This document shows, in pieces, positions 53,236 through 62,131 of a stretch of 64,000 nt of DNA. The position numbers were made by a program, and so were the translations under genes. How positions within the stretch are numbered: the stretch's first letter is position 1; the number at the start of each line of letters is the position of its first letter. The DNA lies in the NCBI RefSeq assembly GCF_964030895.1, contig NZ_OZ034986.1, positions 744,001-808,000 of the forward strand, written 5' to 3'. The notes under the pieces are model-generated. The model saw only the letters and a program-made list of their open reading frames with translations, was not told the origin of the DNA and did no database searches. The DNA is from Spiroplasma endosymbiont of Nebria brevicollis (GTDB lineage: Bacteria > Bacillota_I > Bacilli_A > Mycoplasmatales > VBWQ01).

Positions 53236-54417
53236 CTAAAAACTAATATTTTGTTTATTAAAATATGCTACTCTTGCATTTAACATATTAATAAATGTTT
53301 TAGAATTATATGATTTTGCACCATTTCCTTTTAATGACTTTACTAAATGAAAAACAGTACTTTCAGCATAACAACCAATATTTCAATCTGCTCCTTGATT
53401 AATAATACCTTGAGTATTATTTTTAAAATAATTAAATGTTTTTTCATCAACATTATTTTCTAAAATATTAATAAATTGATTATAATTACCGTTTTTAAAA
53501 GAAGCAGATGAATCTATATACTTAGTTCAATCAGTAGATTCTTTTTTCTTTCCCCTTTTACCAACAAATGATTTTCAAAGATAACTAAAAGCATGAAATT
53601 TATCTAATATATAATAACCACCTAATAATTTAGCCATTGCTCTTATTGATAATGCACCATCACCTGCAATTATTAAATTAAGATTTTGAGATTCTAAATC
53701 TTTTAAACTATTTATTTTAATATCATAATTATTATTAATAGTTTCAAAAACAAAATTATATACTTTATCTTGTGTTATATTATTACTATTACCAGTTTTA
53801 TATAATAAAAAAGCAGTAGTTTTATTTAATAATTGATTTCTATTTTTACCAATATTAATTTTATGAGTATAAAAATTAAAAATTCTAATACAATGTTTTT
53901 CTATTATTCCATAATCATTTCTTAAAAATTCATAACAATCATCAATATCAATATGAAGTTTTTGATTATCTAATACTTTAATTTTTTCTTTTAAAGGTTG
54001 AATAGTAAATTTACTATTTTTTATTATATTACTAATAGTTTGATTTGAAATAGGACAATCGGGTAACATATCTTTAATATCACATTGTCTTTTACCTTTA
54101 TGTATTTGTTTTAATATAAAATTTAATAAACGATTAGTACAATTTTTATATTTTAGAATTTTAATAAAATTTTTTACTGGACATATATTTTCATTAGTTT
54201 CTAAATTTTTATATATTCTTAATGGAAGATAAGATTTTCCAAAAGGATTAATAATTAATTTTACTCTTCTTTGTATTAATTTATATTTATTTTTATCATA
54301 AGTTTTAAAATAATTATAATCATAATTTAATAAATCTTGTTCATATTCTTTTATTTTTAAATTTGTATATTTAATATCTAAACTATCATAATCATATTCA
54401 TTATTAATTAAAGTCAT
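53236..54417 (-). CDS. UPF0236 / Mbov_0401-type transposase-like protein
   Basis: A 393-residue protein. The layout matches the UPF0236/ISLre2 group: N-terminal zinc- and HTH-like part (QCDIKDMLPDCPISNQTISNI), then DDE-like strands LHIDIDDCYEFLRND, LIIAGDGALSIRAMAKLLGG, ILDKFHAFSYLWK, and WNIGCYAESTVFHLVKS at the end. In mycoplasma integrative elements the Mbov_0401 homologue acts in mobilisation. Here it sits at the edge of a prophage, opposite to the head genes, so it may be the element's recombinase. Full length, one TGA Trp in the middle. Confidence 0.7.
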
Positions 54418-54475
54418 AATATTAATTCCTTTCTTTAAACTACAAATAATTATATATAAGAATAATAGTAAATGT

Positions 54476-54481
54476 TATAAT
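54476..54481 (+). promoter_or_regulatory. -10 box of the phage head operon
   Basis: TATAAT 27 bases upstream of the terminase small-like gene. The -35 region is poor. The opposite strand carries the start of the UPF0236 gene about 60 bases away, so this gap holds divergent promoters. Confidence 0.45.
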
Positions 54482-54507
54482 ATACATAAGGATAAAAGGT
54501 GAATAAT

Positions 54508-54873
54508 ATGCCAAAACAAAGAAAAGAATTAGGAGATTATGAGGTTAAAATTAGTAATTATTTACGAACAAAAAATAAAACATTAACACCACAAGGATTA
54601 AATAATGCTCTTGGAATTGATAGAAAATTTATATATGATTGCCGACGTAGAAATAGTCCATGACAAGTAAAATTTTTAAAAAGTTATGATAAAGCACGTA
54701 GTATTATTTCAACTCATATGTTAGAAAAAGCATTAGTAACTCCACAATTAATTTATGAACATTGAAGAAAATCACATCCAAATGAATTTGATATAAATGA
54801 AGAAGATAATAACACTCAAAATGATATAATTATTAATATTACTGAACCAAGAAAAATAGAAAATAATGACTAG
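54508..54873 (+). CDS. Terminase small subunit-like protein
   Basis: A 121-residue basic protein with a helix-turn-helix (LTPQGLNNALGIDRKFIYDC) followed by a helical part (KSYDKARSIISTHMLEKAL) and an acidic, Asn-rich tail. This is the layout of small terminase or DnaD/KrrB-like DNA-binding proteins of phages. It is the first gene of the head operon, the usual place of terS. Ribosome binding site AAAGGTG. An alternative is an early regulator. Confidence 0.5.
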
Positions 54874-54904
54874 AAAATCTATAATAAATATAGATTTTTT
54901 CTTT
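54872..54904 (+). terminator. Intra-operon hairpin with T run
   Basis: AAAATCTAT and ATATAGATTTTTT with a short loop directly after the terS-like stop. It could weaken transcription into the capsid genes or separate early from late. Confidence 0.6.
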
Positions 54905-54976
54905 ATTTTAAAGGGGAAAAATGATATAATTAATATTAAGGAAACAGTAGCCATTCTGCGAGTTTAGGAGTTAAAT

Positions 54977-55507
54977 ATGGAAAACTTTAACTGAGATAAA
55001 AATAAAAATTATACTAATGAAGAATTAGAAAATTTATTAGAACAACACCGAAATTTTGTTTATAAAAATACTAAGACTGAATTAGAACCAAAACTACAAG
55101 AACAACAAACTAAATTAAAAGAATATGAAACTAAAATTAATAGTTATGAAGAGCAACAATTATTTTCTAATATTAAAGATACTAAAAAAGTAAATTTAAT
55201 TAAAAATTTAATGAGTACTGATAATTATAAATCTTTATCTAAACAAGAAGCATTTAATAAAATAAATGAAGATTATAAAGAATTTCTTATTGATAAAATA
55301 TCAGAATCTTTTAAACAAGAAAATAAACCTAATACAAATGATTTTAATCCTAAAACTCTTTTAGATTTACATACAAATAGTATTAATCCAGAAGAATTAG
55401 AAAGAAAATTAAATGAAAAAGCAAAAACTACAGGTATTACTGACCCTAACGAATTAGAAAAACTTGTAAATTTAGCAAGAGGAAATGCACTTAAATCTAT
55501 TAAATAG
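54977..55507 (+). CDS. Scaffold-like protein
   Basis: A 176-residue, highly charged protein, coiled from about residue 12 to 75 (LENLLEQHRNFVYKNTKTEL, QEQQTKLKEYETKINSYEEQ), with a short basic helix at the C-terminus. Size, coiled-coil start and position directly before the capsid-like gene match phage scaffolding proteins (GP20/DUF4355 type). Start behind TTAGGAG. No protease motif seen. Confidence 0.6.
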
Positions 55508-55519
55508 AAAGAGGATAAA

Positions 55520-56863
55520 ATGGCAATTCCACAAATACCTAAAGCATTTATTATTGGTGGTAATACACCTACTGAAAATGCTGTTTTAAGTGTACTTGAA
55601 GCACAAGTTCGTGGTGAATTAACTGCTGAAATAAGTACTTTATTTATGAGAAATACTGTTACTGCTGACCAAATAGCAAATATTAGTGGTGTCGCAATGG
55701 CAATATATAGAGCAACAGTTCGTGTATTATGAGGTTCAACATGAGATGAATTTACTGGTACTAAAAGACAAAAAGGAACAGTTAAAACAACAACATTAAT
55801 TATTGATAAAGAATTAACAATTGATTTTAATATTCCAGAATTTGATATTGAAAGATTTATGACTTCACCAGCAAATGTAGCAACTCAAATTGTTTCAAAT
55901 TGAACAAGTTCATTTATGAGAAATTTAAGAGAAAATTTTGAATTAATATTTTTACAAGGTACCAAAGATTATGCAATTGCTAAATCATTAGTATTACCTT
56001 TAAATTTAAATAATATGACTAAAGAACAAGCATTAAATGCTTATTATATAATTGGAGAAAGAAATAATAAATTAATTAAAAAAGTAGATGATATTACGGT
56101 TGGTATTAATAAAGCAGATTTAACTGGTGCTTGTGGTATTGATAGTAGTTTTAATTTGGCAAAAGCATTTACATTATTAAATTATGGTCAAATTGCTGCA
56201 AATACTTTAGCAACTGGTAAAAGATATACAAATCAAATTATGGGTATGGAATTTTATGAAAGTTTTTATTTAGAACAAGATTTTATTCATGATACAGTTT
56301 CTGGTATGCATTTAGAAAAAGATTATAATTTATTAAATTTATTTGGTGTAGTTTATAACAGATATATGTGAGGTATGCCTATTTCATTTACAAAAGTAAG
56401 AAATAAATTAGATAATGCAACAGATAATATTCGTATTATTGGGAAAGCATTATATGCATTACCAAGTGCAATTAGACCAGATTTAATGTATATTATTCAA
56501 GAAAAAATGCCAACAATTGATGAAATTAAAACAGCAAGAGCAAAAAATTATAAAACAGACCCAACTAATGTTAATGCTACTTATCAATCAACAGATTATG
56601 ATAATATGAATATTTTAGATTTACAAAATATAATTTATTATAAAGATTTAGGAAAAATTACTATTGCTAGTGATAATCCTACTAGTGATGAATTAGATAT
56701 AGCAATAGTAAATTCTGGTAATGTTGGATTTACACCTAAAAAAGCAACATATACTAATATTACTAATACAAGTGCAACTATGACTGGTGATAATAAAGAA
56801 TATTATGGAACAGTAAAAATAACATTTTCAAAAGTAAAAAAGAAACAAGTTAATAATGACTAA
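55520..56863 (+). CDS. Major capsid-like protein with a C-terminal beta domain
   Basis: A 447-residue protein. It begins MAIPQIPKAFIIGGNTPTEN; a mixed alpha/beta core (WTSSFMRNLRENFELIFLQG; NLLNLFGVVYNRYMWGMPIS) runs to about residue 345. The last ~90 residues are all-beta (GFTPKKATYTNITNTSATM, YYGTVKITFSK), like immunoglobulin-type domains fused to capsid proteins. Position after a scaffold-like gene and length support major capsid. I could not match it to a named capsid family by eye. Three TGA Trp codons. Confidence 0.6.
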
Positions 56864-57146
56864 TATATATGAATATTTTAATTATAAAAATGAAATTATT
56901 ATAAATTCACCAAAACCAGAAGATTTAACTACTAGTAATGATTTAAGAGCAATATTACTTGATGAATATCCTAAATTAAGAAATGATTATTTTATAGTAA
57001 GTGATATACATGATGATTTTGCTATATGTGTTGGAGATAATATAAATTGTCAAGGTAAAGTAATAATTCAAATTAAAAAATCTACTAAATTATTAAAAGG
57101 AGAAAATAAACATGCCACAACATGCTGAGACTACATCATTGAGTAA
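56856..57146 (+). CDS. Small phage protein, unknown
   Basis: A 96-residue acidic protein (MTNIYEYFNYKNEIIINSP), with a beta-rich end DDFAICVGDNINCQGKVIIQ. It overlaps the capsid gene by 8 bp and the next gene by 35 bp, so all three are coupled. Possibly a head-completion or capsid-associated protein. Confidence 0.55.
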
Positions 57147-57981
57147 TTATACTTTAATAAAATTAATTAGAACAGGTATAAGTCCTATTTCAGCAATGAT
57201 TGGAACCAGTGCTTATTATGGTCAATTAATAGGTAATCCAATATTAGGCTCAATTAATAGTTTATTATTTGGTAAGAAATTAGGTTTAGATATTTGAGCT
57301 TTAAATCAAAGACCAAGTAATAAAACTAAATTTATTAATACTTCTAAAAAAATATTATTAGGTTTAGGAACAATTAGTTTAGTAAATTATACTAAGTTTT
57401 TAAATACTGTTATTAATCCCATAGAACCTACTACAACATCATTTCCTATTACTAGTACTACAGCACCTATACATACAACAACATTAATCACTACAAGTAC
57501 AACATCTACTACTGTTAATCCATTTCCAGATAATTTATTTAATATTTTATTTAATAATAATCCTAATAATTTAATGGATTGAGATACTTATATTTCATTA
57601 AATGCTTATGGTATTTCAAATCTTATTAGTGGAATTACTGAATTAATACCTAATAGATTTGAACCAATAAGAAAAATAGCAAATATGGGTACTGGTGGGT
57701 GTTTAATTAGTAGTGGTGTAGCAATGGGTATTAATAATGATTTTAATAATGCTTATGCTATTCCTACAATAATAGCGGGTGCTAGTGAAATTATACATAA
57801 TTTATTACCAATGAAAACAAATCATGATAGAGAAATGCAAGAAACTAGTTTTATTGATAATGAAACTCAACCAATAATATCAGATGATAATATTTTTGAT
57901 TGAGATAACTATGAAATAAGAAATACTATTAATGATTATGTTCCTAATATTCAATGTAATAATAGTAATTTTAGTTTATAA
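57112..57981 (+). CDS. Membrane protein with a Thr-rich linker
   Basis: A 289-residue protein behind AAAGGAGAA. Two hydrophobic regions (about residues 22-55 and 78-92), then a Thr/Ser/Pro-rich segment (TTTSFPITSTTAPIHTTT) at about 104-145, then a Gly-rich hydrophobic hairpin (MGTGGCLISSGVAMGINN). The end is acidic. It might be a virion membrane or DNA-injection protein. No family recognised. Confidence 0.55.
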
Positions 57982-58898
57982 TGTTACCTTTAATTATTAG
58001 ATTAATATATTCTGCATTAGCAAGTGATGATATTCGTGTATTAATTGTTAGTTTATTAAAAAATTATAGTAAAGATAATGGATTAAAATCAGTGTTAGAT
58101 AGTGAAAATGTTTCTATTGAAGAATTAAATCAACCTTATTCAGTTTTTAATCCTAATATTGCTAAAAAATTATTATCTATTTTAAAACCTAATGAATTAA
58201 CTATTTTAAAAACTGAATTAGATAAATTATTTGTTAATCCAATTAAAAAAGTTAATAATTTATTTAAAGATAATAAAACTAAAGATACTAAAGATTTAAA
58301 TAATAAAGATGTAAAAGAAACTGATAATAAAGATGATAAAGGTTGAGTAATATTATCTAGTTCATGATTAAAAAAAGGTTTATTTTATAAATCTAATAAA
58401 TCACTTAAATTAGGATTATTACAAGTTTTAATACAATCTGATACATATAAAAATAAACGTTGATATGGTCCATATACTTATCCTAATGTAAATGAAGAGA
58501 CTTGAGAATTAATGAAAGTTCAAAAAGGTAAAAATGGTAGTGGTGCTGGAACAATATTTTGAAGATATTTTTTAAGGGGTTTTTTACCTTCACAAATACG
58601 TAAATATGTTAAGAAACAACTTAAAGAAGAGAAAGGTATTAGTAAAGGTAAACAACGCTATAATGTGCTTAAATCAACTAATATTAATGTATTAAAAACA
58701 ACTGCATTTATTAATAGATTAGAACGTGGATTTTTTAAACTTAAAGAATTTAAAACTTTACCAAAAACTGAATTAGGTAGTAGAGCATGAAGAGTAGAAA
58801 GAAAAGAATATTTAAATTTTCATAAAACAAGTAGTACTACTAAAAATATAGGTATTTCTATTTATAAAAATAAAAGTAAATATAAAACATGAAAGTAG
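57981..58898 (+). CDS. Basic structural protein, unknown
   Basis: A 305-residue protein; start overlaps the previous stop by one base (TAATG). N-terminal helices, then a Lys/Asp-rich repeat (NKTKDTKDLNNKDVKETDNK), then a globular basic part with WYGPYTYPNVNEETWELM and GKNGSGAGTIFWRYFLRGF, somewhat like the KTSC-type fold. The C-terminus is very basic. It could bind the phage genome or act as a tail-tube/portal substitute. No strong match. Confidence 0.5.
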
Positions 58899-58906
58899 GT
58901 GATTAT

Positions 58907-59422
58907 ATGGATATAGATTTAACAAAACCTATTAAACCAATTGGTATATGAAATACTATTAATCCAATATCAAAAGATAATAAAGAATATAAAAAATTAA
59001 ATAAAATTTGATTTAATAAAAATAGTACTCATATAGATAAAATCAAAATATTAATATCTAATATTTTAAAAATAACTAGTCATATTATTGGTATATTAAT
59101 AACATTATTTTTTACAATAACACCATGATTACTACCTAAAATACCAATAGAAATGGGAATTGGAAGTTATACAACTCAATATAATTTTACTTGACCTGAC
59201 CATTTAATATTAACTTTATTTCCAATGTTTAGTCATATAGGAGTAAATGTTATTACTAAATTAGGTAATTATGGAAAATTAATTAAATATGGATTAATAA
59301 CAATTCCAATTATTATTACAAGTCCTTATTTAATTTATCAATATCAACAAATTAAAAAACATAAAAAAGAATGTATTTTATGTAAAAATCATTCAAATAA
59401 AATTCAAATAGAAAAGGTGTAA
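58907..59422 (+). CDS. Two-span membrane protein
   Basis: A 171-residue protein with membrane spans at about 56-75 (SHIIGILITLFFTITPWLL) and 127-147 (GLITIPIIITSPYLIYQY) and a C-terminal CILCKNH pair near a basic tail. Start behind AAAGTAGGTGA. Unknown; lysis or assembly possible. Confidence 0.5.
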
Positions 59423-59428
59423 TAAAAA

Positions 59429-59770
59429 ATGAATTTAACAGTATATTTATTAAGTGGAATTATAGGAGGAGCAGTTACTAGTGGTGTTATTATTACTTTT
59501 GTATTATCTATTATTTCAAAAAAAATTAAAAAAAATAAACAAGATATAGTTGCTAAAGAACTTAAAATTAATAAATTAATTGAATATATTATTTTAAATA
59601 TTAAACAATTAAATGATAGATTACAATTAACAGAAACTCCTATTGCACAAAAATTAGATGCTTTTGATGTTGATGAAAAAGATTTTGAAGATTTTATTAT
59701 TGCTCAAAAAGCAAAACGTCAAGAATTAACAAATAAAGATAAGAAAAAAGTAACTAAAATTAAAATTTAA
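59429..59770 (+). CDS. Small single-span protein
   Basis: A 113-residue protein. One N-terminal span with small residues (YLLSGIIGGAVTSGVIITF) and a long charged cytoplasmic tail. Size and layout are holin-like, and mollicute phages need no endolysin, but this is only a possibility. Last gene before a terminator. Confidence 0.5.
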   Translation: MNLTVYLLSGIIGGAVTSGVIITFVLSIISKKIKKNKQDIVAKELKINKLIEYIILNIKQLNDRLQLTETPIAQKLDAFDVDEKDFEDFIIAQKAKRQELTNKDKKKVTKIKI

Positions 59771-59797
59771 AGGGTTTAAATACCCTTTATTTTTACA
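59768..59797 (+). terminator. Terminator inside the phage head module
   Basis: AAAGGGT and ACCCTTT with a short loop followed by ATTTTTA, directly after the small single-span gene. Confidence 0.65.
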
Positions 59798-59811
59798 TTA
59801 AGGAGTAAATT

Positions 59812-61647
59812 ATGGCAATTAAAGACCCAATATTATTTATTACAGTTGAAGAATTTAAATTATCAAAATATTTTAATGAATTATTATTTGATAAAGTAAC
59901 TACTCCAGATAATGAAATTTGATTTGCAATATCTGTAGCTAGTAGTAATATTGATTATTTAAGTGGTTTTACTATTAGTAAAAAATGACCAGAAATAACA
60001 CCAACAGATTTTACAGATAATGTTCAAACAGCAACTACTAATTATGTTAGATTTTTATTAACTAAAGATGTAGATTATTTACGTGGTCAAGGTTCAATTA
60101 GTCAAGGTGGATTAACTTATAGTGAAACTAATCCAGATGACCCTTATTTTATCCCACCCGAAGTATTTAATTATTTAAGAAAAATTAAAGAATATCCAAA
60201 TATTAAAGGTTTTAATTTAAAAGGAATAGAACCACAAAAAAATAATTATTTTAATAAATTTATTTCAAATTGTGGAGAAGATAGTCCATTAAATGCATAT
60301 ATACCATATACTAATATAAAATCATTAGATATTAGAACTAAAATTACTATTACTAATACACAAAATATGTTAAGACCAGTTGTTAATATTGATACTAGAG
60401 GTATTAATACAAGTACTACAGTACCTGAATTTAAAAGTCCAAAAAAAACTATTAATATTAAATATGATAAAGAAACTCATATAGTTAATAGTGATGTTAG
60501 TGATAAAGTAATTTATTTTGATGACCTTGATGATAAAAAAAATGCTATTGAAATTTTAAAACATACTTTAGTACCTAATTTTATATATAAATGAGTTGCT
60601 TATAAAAATTTTAATCCGTTTACAGAAGATTACTCAAGTTATTTAAATGGAACTTTAATTCCAAAAAAATATGCAGATGATAAATTATTATTAAAACAAG
60701 ATAAATTAATTGCAGGTACTAATATAACTATTAAAGATAATATTATTAGTGCTACTGGGGGAAGTTCAGTTGATGAAAATAGAATATTTGATAATAAAGA
60801 TGATAAAGATACTACTACTAATTTAATTAATAATGTTATTAAAAAAGGTAATATTACATTAACATATAGAAATAATCCGTTTGTAACTGATGATTTAGAT
60901 ATTCCACATAAAAAATATGTTGATGATAAAATTAATGAATTAAATTTTATTAAATGAAAATCAGTTGGTACTATTAGTAATGAAAATGATAATATTGCAT
61001 TTAATTTTAAATTAAACACTTTATATAGAGTTGCTTATTCATGAGCATATCTTAAAAGTAATGGAAGTAGTAAATATTTAATTTTTATGTGAAGAGGCGC
61101 ACCTGCTATATTAGATAGTACATTTCAAGCAGAAAATAATCAAAAGGTAGTAACTAATTATGTTGATTTAGGTGTTACATCAGCAATGATTTATTTAAAA
61201 AAATATAATTATCAAACTGGTTTTTTGCTTTCATTAGAAGAAGCAGAAAATACAAATACTAAAAATTATAGTGAACAAATATTACCAATAACTCCACCAA
61301 TACCACCAACACCTTGTCCATGTCCAAAATGAAAAGAAGTAGGAACAAGACAAACTAAAGATAGAATTTTATATACTTTTATTGTGGGTAAAAAATATAG
61401 AGTTACTTATATGTGATACGGAGATACGCAACCTATTTCTTATTCTATAACTAAAGAATTTGATAAACTAGTATCAAACAAGATTGATTGTATATATACA
61501 ATAGATAGTTATGTACGAAATTGAAATGTAGTTAAAAATAGAATTGAGTTGTTTAAATTAGAAGTTAATAATATTTGTATTAGAATTAACAACGCTGGTG
61601 GTATTACTTATGGAAATATTTTAAAATTAGAAGAATTACAAGAATAA
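59812..61647 (+). CDS. Connector-like domain fused to a fibre-like protein
   Basis: A 611-residue protein behind AAGGAG. Residues 1-130 (FITVEEFKLSKYFNELLFD; NEIWFAISVASSNIDYLSG; TTNYVRFLLTKDVDYLRG) resemble small helical head-tail connector proteins. From about residue 280 the text is typical of tail fibres: YADDKLLLKQDKLIAGTNIT, IPHKKYVDDKINELN. A proline-rich hinge (TPPIPPTPCPCPKW) separates two similar C-terminal modules (KWKSVGTISN... and KWKEVGTRQT...), perhaps receptor-binding. Fusion of these roles is unusual. Confidence 0.55.
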
Positions 61648-61650
61648 ATA

Positions 61651-61681
61651 TAAAAAGTTACCAATTAAGGTAACTTTTTAA
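61651..61681. terminator. Bidirectional terminator between converging modules
   Basis: AAAAAGTTACC and GGTAACTTTTT around AATTAA, with A/T runs on both sides. It can end both the plus-strand head operon and the minus-strand operon. Confidence 0.8.
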
Positions 61682-62085
61682 TTAGATTGTGTGGGAATGT
61701 TATTTTTAGGTTTTCTTTTAAATTTAAAATTTATTTTTAATTTAGGATATTTTTTAAATAATTTTAAAATAATTGGAATAAAATAAAAACATAAAAACTC
61801 AATACATCCAAAAATAATATAAATGTAATAAAGTTGTTTTATATTTAAATTATTATCATAAAGATAAATTAAAATTGGACTTATAAATAAAAAACTTAAT
61901 AATATATATATATATATATAATTTTTAAAATTCTTATTTTCACATAAAAAATTAAATAATTTATAAGATAAAAACATCAAAAACATAAAAAAAATAGACA
62001 TACTTATTGAAATTGTATAAGGAGAATGTGTAAATTCTCTTCATCATAGCCAATCATCTGAATTATTACGATTTAAAAAATACAT
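61678..62085 (-). CDS. Three- or four-span membrane protein of the prophage
   Basis: A 135-residue protein behind GGAAGTGATT. Polar start MYFLNRNNSDDWLWWREFTH, then hydrophobic spans with an (AT)n-encoded YIYIYIL run, ending in a basic tail. Unknown function; it could act in superinfection exclusion or lysis. Immediately downstream of the large structural gene. Confidence 0.5.
61900..61920. repeat. (AT)n microsatellite inside a gene
   Basis: About ten AT units encoding alternating Tyr and Ile in a membrane span. A change by one unit would shift the frame, so this could switch the gene on and off. Confidence 0.65.
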
Positions 62086-62131
62086 ATTTTAATCACTTCC
62101 TAAAATTTAATTATATTTTAATTCTAACAAA

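Noticed and set aside
53236-54417. Plectrovirus (SpV1-type) origin of the prophage block
   Set aside because: Plectroviruses carry a small set of different ORFs and no scaffold or terminase-like genes; the block is also longer than such genomes.
57112-57981. Host lipoprotein
   Set aside because: There is no lipobox, and the gene overlaps phage genes on both sides.
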